A stretch of DNA of 64,000 nucleotides from Pseudoxanthomonas sp. SL93. Lineage in GTDB: Bacteria > Pseudomonadota > Gammaproteobacteria > Xanthomonadales > Xanthomonadaceae. The translations under genes and the position numbers were made by a program. The notes under the pieces are model-generated. The model did no database searches and was not told the DNA's origin. It saw only the letters and a program-made list of their open reading frames with translations. The stretch is from NCBI RefSeq assembly GCF_026625825.1, contig NZ_CP113065.1, forward strand, positions 2,232,001 to 2,296,000, given 5' to 3'. Position 1 is the first letter of the stretch. The number at the start of each line of letters is the position of its first letter. This document shows positions 9,249-16,893 of this stretch, in pieces.

Positions 9249-11420
9249 TCACTGCCGCCTGACGCCATGCACCACGTTCAGGCGCCGCAGACGGCGCATC
9301 ACTTCCGCCAGGTGGTTGCGGTCGCGCACCTGGATGGAGAAACGCAGCACCGCGACATTGATGTCGCGCTCCAGGTATTCGACGCGTTCGATGTTGGACT
9401 GGCTCTTGGCCACCGCGGCGGCGACCTGCGCCAGCACGCCGGGACGGTTCTCCACGTCGATGAGCAGCGATGCGTCGTAGTCGCCGCTGACACTGGCATC
9501 CCAGGCGATCGGCACCCAGCGCTCGGGCGACTTACGGAACTCGGTGACGTTGGGGCAGTCCAGCCGGTGCACCACGATGCCCTTGCCGGCCGTGTGGTAC
9601 CCCATGATCTCGTCGCCGGGAATCGGCTGGCAGCAGTTGGCGAAGCTGACCACGCCACGCTCGGTGCCCTTGATGAGGATCTTTTCCTGCGAATGGCGCG
9701 AATGGCCGCCGCTGCGCAGTTCGGCGAACGCGGTCAGCGCCTGCGCCGCCTGCGCCGGCATCCAGTTGCCCAGCGCCACGTCGGCCAGGAACGCCTCCAG
9801 GCGCGGATAACGGTGTTCGGCCAGGAACGCATCCAGCCGCTGCTGCGGCAGGCGTTCCAGCGAGCTGTCCAGGTCTTCCAGCGCACGGTCCAGCATGCGA
9901 TGGCCCAGTTGCACGGCGTCCTCGTGCTCCAGCTGTTTCAGCTGATGGCGGATCGCGGTGCGCGCCTTGCTGGTGACCACGAACTCGAGCCACTGCGGCT
10001 TGGGCAATGCGGACTTCGCGGTGATGATCTCCACGCTCTGGCCACTGCTGAGCTTGGTGCGCAGCGGCACCAGCTTCTTGTCCACGCGCGAGGCCACCGC
10101 CTGGTTGCCCACGTCGGTGTGCACCGCGTACGCGAAATCGAGCGCGGTGGAATTGCGCGGCAGCGAAAGGATCTTGCCCTTCGGCGTGAACAGGTAGACC
10201 TCGTCCGGGAACAGGTCGACCTTGACGTTTTCCAGGAACTCCAGCGAAGAGCCGGCCGCACGCTGGTTGTCGATCAGCTCGACGATCCAGGCATGCGCGC
10301 GGTTCTGCGCGCTGTTCGGCGAATCGGTGCCGTACTTGTAGGTCCAGTGCGCGGCGATGCCGCGCTCGGCGATCAGGTCCATCTCGGTGGTGCGGATCTG
10401 CACCTCGATGGGCGAACCATACGGGCCGAAAAGCACGGTGTGCAGCGACTGGTAGCCGTTGGCCTTGGGGATGGCGATGAAATCGCGGAAACGCCCGTCC
10501 AGCGGCTTGTACTGCGCATGCACGGCGCCCAGTGCGTGGTAGCAGGCCGGCACCGAGTCGACCACCACGCGGAAGCCGAACACGTCCATGACGCGATCGA
10601 AGCTCTTACCTTCGCCCCGCATCTTGTTGTAGATGCTCCACGGCGTCTTGATGCGGCTGACCAGGCGGTGCTCGATGCCCTCCTTGGCCAGTCGCTGCGA
10701 CAGGTGCGCCTCGATCTGCGCCATCGATTCGCGGCGAACCACGGGCTGGCTGCGGATGTGCTTGTCGATGACTGCATGCCGCCACGGGTGCAGTGCGCGG
10801 AAGCCCAGGTCCTGCAGCTCGGACTTCACCAGGTTCATGCCCAGCCGCTGCGCGATGGGCGCATAGATCTCCAGCGTCTCGCGGGCGATGCGCTGGCGCG
10901 CTTCGGCGCTCTGCGCGCCCAGCGTGCGCATGTTGTGCAGGCGATCGGCCAGCTTGATCATGATCACGCGCAGGTCGCGCGACATGGCCAGCAGCATCTT
11001 GCGGAAGCTTTCCGCCGCCGCTTCCTGGCGGTCGCGGAACTTCAGCTTGTCCAGCTTGGTGACGCCTTCGACCAGTTCGGCGACCGACTCGCCGAACTCC
11101 GCGGCGATCTCGGCGCCGGTCAGCGGCGTGTCTTCGATGGTGTCGTGCAGGATGGCCGCCATCAGCGTTTCGGCATCCATGCCCAGTTCGGCCAGCACGC
11201 CGGCCACCGCCACCGGATGGGTGATGTAGGGCTCACCCGACTTCCGCGTCTGGCCCGCATGCGCGGCGGCACCGACTTCCCAGGCGCGGCGCAGCAGGGG
11301 CAGCTGTTCCTTCGGCAGGTAGCGCGCGGTCTTCTCGAACTGCGCGACGTAGTCCGGCACCGTTTCGTCGCGCGACGAGGCGGGGCTGCGGAGTGCCTTG
11401 GCGGTGCGGCCTGGGTTCAT
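9249..11420 (-). CDS. spoT: Bifunctional (p)ppGpp synthetase/hydrolase SpoT
   Basis: SpoT makes and degrades the alarmone (p)ppGpp during the stringent response. The order is the full RSH one: an HD hydrolase domain with the intact HDTIEDT motif (about residues 90-96) and KLADRLHNMRTL, a RelA/SpoT synthetase domain with PKANGYQSLHT, a TGS domain (DEVYLFTPKGKIL), and C-terminal zinc-finger and ACT regions (CCQPIPGD; NRPGVLAQV). Length 723 aa is typical. Because the hydrolase motif is intact it should be able to degrade ppGpp. It lies downstream of gmk and rpoZ on the same strand, as in other gammaproteobacteria. Confidence 0.97.
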   Translation of the reverse strand: MNPGRTAKALRSPASSRDETVPDYVAQFEKTARYLPKEQLPLLRRAWEVGAAAHAGQTRKSGEPYITHPVAVAGVLAELGMDAETLMAAILHDTIEDTPLTGAEIAAEFGESVAELVEGVTKLDKLKFRDRQEAAAESFRKMLLAMSRDLRVIMIKLADRLHNMRTLGAQSAEARQRIARETLEIYAPIAQRLGMNLVKSELQDLGFRALHPWRHAVIDKHIRSQPVVRRESMAQIEAHLSQRLAKEGIEHRLVSRIKTPWSIYNKMRGEGKSFDRVMDVFGFRVVVDSVPACYHALGAVHAQYKPLDGRFRDFIAIPKANGYQSLHTVLFGPYGSPIEVQIRTTEMDLIAERGIAAHWTYKYGTDSPNSAQNRAHAWIVELIDNQRAAGSSLEFLENVKVDLFPDEVYLFTPKGKILSLPRNSTALDFAYAVHTDVGNQAVASRVDKKLVPLRTKLSSGQSVEIITAKSALPKPQWLEFVVTSKARTAIRHQLKQLEHEDAVQLGHRMLDRALEDLDSSLERLPQQRLDAFLAEHRYPRLEAFLADVALGNWMPAQAAQALTAFAELRSGGHSRHSQEKILIKGTERGVVSFANCCQPIPGDEIMGYHTAGKGIVVHRLDCPNVTEFRKSPERWVPIAWDASVSGDYDASLLIDVENRPGVLAQVAAAVAKSQSNIERVEYLERDINVAVLRFSIQVRDRNHLAEVMRRLRRLNVVHGVRRQ

Positions 11421-11469
11421 GCCGCCAGCCTATGCCAGTCACGCGGGAACGGCAAACCTCCGGAACGCG

Positions 11470-11492
11470 AAAAGCCCGCTTGCGCGGGCTTT
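11470..11492 (-). terminator. Hairpin between rpoZ and spoT
   Basis: AAAGCCCGC (11471-11479) pairs perfectly with GCGGGCTTT (11484-11492) around a 4-nt loop. The T tract is short in either direction, so it may attenuate rather than fully end transcription from rpoZ into spoT. Confidence 0.6.
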
Positions 11493-11536
11493 CCGTGATC
11501 GTCCGTTTCGATGGAAACGTCAGTCGACGCCGATGC

Positions 11537-11836
11537 TCAGTCGTCGCCCTTGGACAGATCGTCGTCGGCGACCACTTCCGCGGCGGCCCATTCCAGCGCT
11601 TCGCGCTCGGCGCGCTCGCGTTCAGCCTTCTCGACGCGGTCGATCAGGTCGTTGTCGATGCGGCGGGCGGCGATTTCACGCAGCGCCAGCACGGTCGGCT
11701 TGTCCTGCGACTCGCTGTTGTCGATGGTCGGCTCGACGCCGTTCGCCAGCTGGCGGGCGCGCTTGGCTGCCATCGTGACCAGGTCGAAACGGTTATCGAC
11801 GACTTCCAGGCAATCTTCAACGGTGATGCGGGCCAT
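11537..11836 (-). CDS. rpoZ: RNA polymerase omega subunit
   Basis: Omega stabilises the beta-prime subunit of RNA polymerase and carries part of a ppGpp binding site. The 99-aa product begins [20 protein letters not shown] and contains the conserved AAKRARQL block, both standard for RpoZ; the acidic C-terminus is also typical. ATG 11836 is used because GGGAG is 5 nt upstream and the next in-frame reading upstream is not conserved. It is followed by spoT, the usual pairing that links the enzyme making ppGpp to its target. Confidence 0.96.
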   Translation of the reverse strand: MARITVEDCLEVVDNRFDLVTMAAKRARQLANGVEPTIDNSESQDKPTVLALREIAARRIDNDLIDRVEKAERERAEREALEWAAAEVVADDDLSKGDD

Positions 11837-11888
11837 GCGGGCTCCCGGCGACCTGGTGGCCGCCCAGTGAATGGGGAAAGGGGCGGCG

Positions 11889-11917
11889 ATTGTAGGCAGC
11901 CGGGGACGCCAATGCAA
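11889..11917 (-). promoter_or_regulatory. Sigma-70 promoter for rpoZ
   Basis: On the minus strand TTGCAT (11912-11917) and TACAAT (11889-11894) are separated by exactly 17 bp, a near-consensus sigma-70 promoter. The predicted start is about 45 nt upstream of the rpoZ ATG, so rpoZ can be expressed independently of gmk. Confidence 0.75.
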
Positions 11918-11977
11918 GCCTTTTCTTTAGAATCAATGAGTTGGCGCAGGCCTGGCAGTCGAAAGAGACCTTCAGGC

Positions 11978-11997
11978 CTCGGCGCGAGCACGCCGAG
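11978..11997 (-). terminator. Hairpin after gmk
   Basis: CTCGGCG (11978-11984) pairs with CGCCGAG (11991-11997) around a 6-nt loop, 37-56 nt past the gmk stop on the minus strand. There is no clean T tract, so it is a possible weak terminator only. Confidence 0.4.
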
Positions 11998-12033
11998 CAT
12001 GATCCAGGGCGGCCCGGTTGCCGCTTTCCCGGA

Positions 12034-12723
12034 TCATTCCGCCAGCAAGGCTGCGATCAGGTCCGCATGGCGCACGTCCTGGGCTTCGCGGCGCAGGCGG
12101 CTGGCAGTGAAGATGGCATGCATCTGGGCCACGGCGTCGTCGAACACGTCGTTGACGATGACGTAGTCGAACTCGCCGTAGTGCGACATCTCCTCGCGGG
12201 CGGCCGCCAGCCGGCGCTGGATGACCTCCTCGCTGTCCTGGCCGCGGGCGCGCATGCGCTGCTCCAGCGCGTCGCGCGACGGCGGCAGGATGAACACGCT
12301 GACCGCATCCGGCACCTTCTGGCGCACCTGGCGGGCGCCCTGCCAGTCGATCTCCAGCAGGACGTCCTTGCCGGCTTCCAGCTGCGGCTCGACCGACTGG
12401 CGCGCGGTGCCCTTCCAGTCGCCATGCACTTCGGCGTACTCGAAGAAGTCGCCGGCACGGATCATCGCCTTGAACTCGTCGGCGCTGATGAAGTGGTAGT
12501 GCTGCGCATGGCGTTCGCCGGGGCGTGCCGCGCGCGACGTGAACGAGATGGACAGCGCGATGTCGGCATCGCGCGCCAGCACGGCGTTGACGATGCTGCT
12601 CTTGCCCGCGCCGGAGGGCGCGGCGACGATGTAGAGCGTCCCCCGCTGCGCCGGATCGGCGATTCGTGATGCGTGATCCGTGGTAGCTGAATCGCGTTCG
12701 TTGAAAGTCTGCTGGGTCATCAT
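12034..12723 (-). CDS. gmk: Guanylate kinase
   Basis: Gmk phosphorylates GMP to GDP, feeding GTP and ppGpp pools. The P-loop APSGAGKSS, the GMP-binding SFTSRAARPGE and HYHFIS segments, and the WQGARQVR block are all present. The conserved protein starts at RGTLYIVAAPSG; the only in-frame starts (ATG 12723 or 12720) add about 27 poorly conserved residues (within ERDSATTDHASRIADPAQ). That extension is encoded by a degenerate repeat (12661-12684) that recurs between gmk and yicC, so it is either a lineage-specific tail or a mis-set start. The gene heads the gmk-rpoZ-spoT series. Confidence 0.95.
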   Translation of the reverse strand: MMTQQTFNERDSATTDHASRIADPAQRGTLYIVAAPSGAGKSSIVNAVLARDADIALSISFTSRAARPGERHAQHYHFISADEFKAMIRAGDFFEYAEVHGDWKGTARQSVEPQLEAGKDVLLEIDWQGARQVRQKVPDAVSVFILPPSRDALEQRMRARGQDSEEVIQRRLAAAREEMSHYGEFDYVIVNDVFDDAVAQMHAIFTASRLRREAQDVRHADLIAALLAE

Positions 12724-12810
12724 TGCGCTCTAGTAGCGGTGCCGCCTGCCATTCCGTAACGGCTGGGAAGCCGCTCTTTCGAATCACCCATCACGAATTT
12801 CCAGTCACGG

Positions 12811-13671
12811 TTATTCGATGTTCTGCGCCTGTTCGCGGATCTGGTCGATCAGCACCTTCAGTTCCACCGCGATGTTGGTGGTGCGGATGTCGACCGACTT
12901 GGAGCCCAGCGTATTGGCTTCGCGGTTGAACTCCTGCAGCAGGAAGTCCAGCCGACGGCCCTGCGGTTCCTTCTGGGTGAACACGCGCCGGATTTCCTTG
13001 ATGTGGCTGTCCAGCCGGTCCAGTTCCTCGTCCACGTCGAGTTTCTGCAGCCAGAGCACCAGCTCCTGCTCCATGCGGCCGGGATCCGCGCCCTGGGCGA
13101 TGTCGGCCATGCGCAGTTCCAGTTTCTGCCGCTGGCCGGCACGGATCAGCGGGATCAGCGTGCGGGCCTCGGTCGCCAGCGCGGCGATGCCGTCCACGCG
13201 CTCCAGGATGGCCGTCGCCAGCTTGCCGCCTTCGCGCTCGCGCGCGGCGACAAACTGCGCCAGCACGGTGTCCACCAGTGCCATTGCCTCGGCCTGCAGC
13301 TTTTCCTGGTCGACGCCCTTGCCCTGCAGCACGCCGGGGAACTGCAGCAGGTCGGTCAGTTCGGTGCGCAGGTTGGGCAGGCGCGCCGACAGGTCCTGCG
13401 CCAGCTCGGACAGCTGGGCGACACGCTGGGTGTTCAACTGCAGGGCGCCCTCGCCTTCCGGCGCGCGCAGGCGCAGGGTGAAATCGAGCTTGCCGCGTGA
13501 AACGCGGGTGGCGATGCGCTCGCGCAGGGCCGGCTCCAGCACCCGCAGCTCGTCCGGCAGTCGCACGCCCATTTCCAGGAAGCGGTGGTTGACCGCGCGC
13601 AGTTCCACGCCCAGCGTGCCGCCTTCGGTGGTGCGCTCGGCGGTGGCGAAGGCCGTCATGCTGCGGATCAT
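12811..13671 (-). CDS. yicC: YicC family endoribonuclease-like protein
   Basis: YicC proteins are endoribonucleases; E. coli YicC takes part in small-RNA decay. The 286-aa chain starts [12 protein letters not shown] and has the conserved RAVNHRFLE near the N-terminus and the C-terminal [18 protein letters not shown] plus [17 protein letters not shown], the family signature. ATG 13671 gives this canonical N-terminus; a longer frame to 13704 adds unconserved residues. It is divergent from rph across 123 bp, a pairing seen in many bacteria, and lies upstream of gmk. Confidence 0.93.
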   Translation of the reverse strand: MIRSMTAFATAERTTEGGTLGVELRAVNHRFLEMGVRLPDELRVLEPALRERIATRVSRGKLDFTLRLRAPEGEGALQLNTQRVAQLSELAQDLSARLPNLRTELTDLLQFPGVLQGKGVDQEKLQAEAMALVDTVLAQFVAAREREGGKLATAILERVDGIAALATEARTLIPLIRAGQRQKLELRMADIAQGADPGRMEQELVLWLQKLDVDEELDRLDSHIKEIRRVFTQKEPQGRRLDFLLQEFNREANTLGSKSVDIRTTNIAVELKVLIDQIREQAQNIE

Positions 13672-13794
13672 CGGGCGTTCCGTCGGATCAAGGGAGCGGC
13701 GCATGTTAGCAGCACCCGCCGTCCGCGCCGGCCGTCGGCAGCGGGCGGGCGGCGCCGTACTGCTAAACTCGCGCCCCCACTCACGGAGCCGCCC

Positions 13795-14526
13795 ATGTCC
13801 TTTTCACGCCCCAGCGGCCGCCCGCCCGAGCAGATGCGCGAGGTCAGCATCCTGCGCAACTACACCCGCCATGCCGAAGGCTCGGTGCTGGTTAGCTTCG
13901 GCCATACGCGCGTGCTGTGCACCGCGACGGTGGAGAACAAGGTGCCGGGCTTCCTGCGCGGCAAGGGCGAAGGCTGGGTGACCGCCGAATACGGCATGCT
14001 GCCGCGCTCCACCCATACCCGCAGCGACCGCGAGGCATCGCGCGGCAAGCAGGGCGGCCGCACGCTGGAGATCCAGCGCCTGATCGGCCGCACGCTGCGT
14101 GCCTGCGTGGACCGTGGCGCCTTGGGCGAACGCACCATCACCCTGGACTGCGACGTGCTGCAGGCCGACGGCGGCACCCGTACCGCCGCCATCACCGGCG
14201 CCTATGTGGCGCTGGTGGACGCGGTGAACTGGCTGAAGTCGCGCAATGAGATCAAAGGCGCGCGTGACCCGATCCATGGCGCGGTGGCTGCGGTGTCGGT
14301 GGGCATCTACCGTGGCGTGCCGGTGCTGGACCTGGACTATGCCGAGGACAGCGACTGCGACACCGACATGAACCTGGTGATGAACGACGGCGGTGGCTTC
14401 ATCGAGCTGCAGGGCACGGCCGAAGGCCACGCCTTCCGTCGCGACGAGCTGGACGCCCTGCTCGCGCTGGGCGAGAAAGGCATCGGTGAACTGTTCGCGG
14501 CGCAGCGCGCGGCACTGGCGGGCTGA
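13795..14526 (+). CDS. rph: Ribonuclease PH
   Basis: RNase PH is a phosphorolytic 3'-5' exoribonuclease that trims tRNA 3' ends. The 243-aa product has [15 protein letters not shown] at the start, the [24 protein letters not shown] phosphate-binding region, and [20 protein letters not shown], all hallmarks. GGAG lies 7 nt before ATG 13795. It starts a plus-strand series with a VOC gene, rdgB and hemW; the rph-rdgB-hemW order is common in proteobacteria. Confidence 0.97.
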   Translation: MSFSRPSGRPPEQMREVSILRNYTRHAEGSVLVSFGHTRVLCTATVENKVPGFLRGKGEGWVTAEYGMLPRSTHTRSDREASRGKQGGRTLEIQRLIGRTLRACVDRGALGERTITLDCDVLQADGGTRTAAITGAYVALVDAVNWLKSRNEIKGARDPIHGAVAAVSVGIYRGVPVLDLDYAEDSDCDTDMNLVMNDGGGFIELQGTAEGHAFRRDELDALLALGEKGIGELFAAQRAALAG

Positions 14527-14535
14527 CATCCTTCC

Positions 14536-14605
14536 TTGTGGGAGCGACGTCAGTCGCGATGAGGCGTTACCGGTAAACCAATCGCGACTGACGTCGCTCC
14601 CACAA
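14536..14605. repeat. REP-like inverted repeat, copy 1
   Basis: Two 25-bp arms (14536-14560 and 14581-14605) are perfect inverted repeats around a 20-nt loop, with core GTGGGAGCGACGTCAGTCGC. It lies between rph and the VOC gene. Three relatives occur at 30.5, 35.8 and 36.8 kb. Confidence 0.9.
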
Positions 14606-14626
14606 CCGCCTCGCTCGAATGCCGAT

Positions 14627-15019
14627 ATGCCACAAACCCTCAGCCTGATCACCATCGTCGTCGACGACTATGACCGCGCCATCGCGCATTACTGCGGGGC
14701 GCTGGGTTTCGAGCTGCGCGAGGATGCCGACCACGGCGGCGGCAAGCGCTGGGTGCGCGTGGCGCCGCCCGGCAGTACGGAAACCTGCCTGCTGCTGGCA
14801 CAGGCCAGCACCGACGAACAACGCGCGCGCATCGGCGACCAGACCGGCGGGCGCGTCGGTTTCTTCCTGCAGACCGACGACTTCTGGCGCGACCATGCGC
14901 GGATGACCGCGCAGGGCGTTGAATTCCTCGAAACGCCCCGCGAGGAAAGCTATGCCACCGTGGCCGTGTTCCGTGATGCCTACGGCAACCGCTGGGACCT
15001 GCTGCAACCCGCCTCCTGA
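14627..15019 (+). CDS. VOC (glyoxalase/bleomycin resistance/dioxygenase) family protein
   Basis: A 130-aa single-domain VOC fold protein. It begins with the typical betaalpha-betabetabeta pattern (LSLITIVVDDYDRAIAHYCG, GFELREDAD) and ends AYGNRWDLLQP, a standard VOC closing strand. Family members bind a metal and act on small electrophiles or bind drugs, but the substrate here cannot be told. ATG 14627 is chosen because the VOC fold starts right after it. It sits 20 nt beyond a REP-like repeat and 19 nt before rdgB, so it may be cotranscribed with rdgB. Confidence 0.85.
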   Translation: MPQTLSLITIVVDDYDRAIAHYCGALGFELREDADHGGGKRWVRVAPPGSTETCLLLAQASTDEQRARIGDQTGGRVGFFLQTDDFWRDHARMTAQGVEFLETPREESYATVAVFRDAYGNRWDLLQPAS

Positions 15020-15038
15020 CCCCACCCCGGATACCCGC

Positions 15039-15632
15039 GTGAAGCTCGTCCTCGCCTCCTCCAATTACGGCAAGCTGGAAGAACTGCGCAGCCTGCTGGC
15101 CGACAGCGGCATCGAACTGATCGCCCAGTCCGACCTGGGCGTGGAAGACGCCGACGAAACCGGCACCACCTTCGTCGAGAACGCATTGATCAAGGCCCGC
15201 CACGCCTGCCAGATGACCGGCCTGCCGGCCCTGGCCGACGACTCGGGCATCTGCGTGGATGCGCTGAACGGCGCCCCCGGGCTGTACTCCGCGCGCTATG
15301 CGGGGGAGCACGGCAATGCCAGCCGCAACATCGACAAGCTGCTCGAAGCGTTGCGCGACGTGCCCGACGACGCGCGCAGCGCGCACTTCTACTGCGTCCT
15401 GGTGCTGCTGAACCACGCCAACGACCCCCAACCGCTGATCGTCGAAGGCGAGTGGCGCGGCCGCATCCTGCATGCGCGCCAGGGCGACGGCGGACACGGC
15501 TACGACCCGGTGTTCTTCGACCCGCAGCGCGGCCAGTCCGCCGCGGAGATACCGCTGGACGACAAGAACCGGATCAGCCACCGCGGCAAGGCGCTGGCCA
15601 GCCTGAAACAGCGCCTGCTCACTCGCGCATAG
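15039..15632 (+). CDS. rdgB: RdgB/HAM1 non-canonical purine NTP pyrophosphatase
   Basis: RdgB hydrolyses dITP, ITP and XTP to the monophosphates and so keeps deaminated purines out of DNA and RNA. The start is GTG 15039, giving VKLVLASSNYGKLEEL, the canonical SxNxGK N-terminus. Further motifs are TGTTFVENALIKAR, ADDSGICVDALNGAPGLYSA and GHGYDPVFF, with SHRGKAL at the end. The length, 197 aa, is typical. The next gene, hemW, starts 3 nt after the stop, which suggests translation coupling. Confidence 0.96.
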   Translation: MKLVLASSNYGKLEELRSLLADSGIELIAQSDLGVEDADETGTTFVENALIKARHACQMTGLPALADDSGICVDALNGAPGLYSARYAGEHGNASRNIDKLLEALRDVPDDARSAHFYCVLVLLNHANDPQPLIVEGEWRGRILHARQGDGGHGYDPVFFDPQRGQSAAEIPLDDKNRISHRGKALASLKQRLLTRA

Positions 15633-15635
15633 TCC

Positions 15636-16790
15636 ATGCTGATTCCCCCGCCCCTCGCGCTGTACGTGCACCTGCCCTGGTGCGTGCGCAAATGCCCGTA
15701 CTGCGATTTCAATTCGCACCAGGGCAAGGGCGCGCTGCCTTTCGACGACTACATCGACGCCCTGCTGCGCGACCTGGACCAGGACCTGCCGCTGGTGTGG
15801 GGGCGCACCGTGCGCAGCGTGTTCTTCGGCGGCGGCACGCCCAGCCTGTTCCCGCCGGAGGCCATCGACCGCTTCCTGCAGGCCGCCAGCGCGCGGCTGC
15901 GCTTTGCGCCGGGCCTGGAGATCACGCTGGAGACCAACCCCGGCACCGCCGAACACGGCCGCTTCGAGCACTACCGCGCCGCCGGCGTGAACCGCATCAG
16001 CTTCGGCATCCAGAGCTTCGACGACGAAAGCCTGAAGAAGCTCGGCCGCATCCATGACAGCCGCGAAGCCGAGCACGCGGTGAAGCTGGCGCAGGATGCC
16101 GGTTTCGACAATTTCAACCTCGACCTGATGTACGCGCTGCCGGGGCAGACGCTGGCCATGGCCGAACACGACCTGCAGCGTGCATTCGCCCTGCAGCCAA
16201 CGCACGTGTCGCACTACCAGCTGACCCTGGAGCCGAACACCATCTTCTTCGCCCGGCCGCCGAAAGGCATTCCCGACGAGGACCATGCATGGGACATGCA
16301 GGAGCACTGCCAGGCGCTGCTGGCCGATGCCGGCTACGGGCACTACGAGGTCAGCGCCTACGCGCGGCCTGGCAGGCAGTGTGCGCACAATCTCAATTAC
16401 TGGCGCTTCGGCGACTACCTGGGCATCGGCGCCGGTGCGCACGGCAAGATCACGCTGGGCGCAAGCCAGCAGATCCTGCGGCGCTGGAAGGTCAAGCACC
16501 CGACCAGCTACCTGGCCCAGGCCGGCACGCCGCAGGCCATCGGGGGCGACGACGACATCACCCCGGAGCGCCGCCCGTTCGAGTTCATGCTGAACGCGCT
16601 GCGCCTGCACGAAGGCTTCGCCCTGGCCGATTTCCCCGCGCGGACCGGCCTGCCACTGGAGGCGATCGCGGACCGCCTGGCGGTGGCAGGGCAGCGCGGC
16701 TGGCTGACCGTCGGCCCCACCCATGTGGTCCCGACCGCGCTGGGCCGGCGCTTTACCAACGACGTGGTCGAGCTTTTCCTGACCGCCTGA
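15636..16790 (+). CDS. hemW: Haem chaperone HemW (radical SAM)
   Basis: HemW is a radical SAM protein related to HemN that binds haem and inserts it into respiratory proteins. The 384-aa chain has the CxxxCxxC cluster motif at C16, C20 and C23, then FFGGGTPSLF, an ETNPG strand and NRISFGIQSFDD. The HemW-type Cys arrangement and the length distinguish it from oxygen-independent coproporphyrinogen dehydrogenase HemN, which is longer. It follows rdgB by 3 nt and ends the rph-rdgB-hemW block. Confidence 0.94.
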   Translation: MLIPPPLALYVHLPWCVRKCPYCDFNSHQGKGALPFDDYIDALLRDLDQDLPLVWGRTVRSVFFGGGTPSLFPPEAIDRFLQAASARLRFAPGLEITLETNPGTAEHGRFEHYRAAGVNRISFGIQSFDDESLKKLGRIHDSREAEHAVKLAQDAGFDNFNLDLMYALPGQTLAMAEHDLQRAFALQPTHVSHYQLTLEPNTIFFARPPKGIPDEDHAWDMQEHCQALLADAGYGHYEVSAYARPGRQCAHNLNYWRFGDYLGIGAGAHGKITLGASQQILRRWKVKHPTSYLAQAGTPQAIGGDDDITPERRPFEFMLNALRLHEGFALADFPARTGLPLEAIADRLAVAGQRGWLTVGPTHVVPTALGRRFTNDVVELFLTA

Positions 16791-16854
16791 TCCGGCACGG
16801 CTGCCGCAGCGCCGTCACCTGGTCGCAACCCGGCGGTTTGTAAGTTGCCCGGGG

Positions 16855-16863
16855 TGTGATAAT
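16855..16863 (+). promoter_or_regulatory. Extended -10 promoter candidate for the DUF1631 gene
   Basis: TGTGATAAT (16855-16863) is an extended -10 element about 30 nt upstream of the DUF1631 start. No convincing -35 box lies at the right distance (TTGTAA at 16838 has a 14-bp spacer), which is acceptable for an extended -10 promoter. It suggests the DUF1631-PilZ pair has its own promoter after hemW. Confidence 0.45.
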
Positions 16864-16893
16864 GATTCGGTAACAGGGGAGCCACTGCCACCG

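Noticed and set aside
9204..11498. Long plus-strand open frame over spoT
   Set aside because: Antisense shadow of spoT; no ribosome site or family motif.
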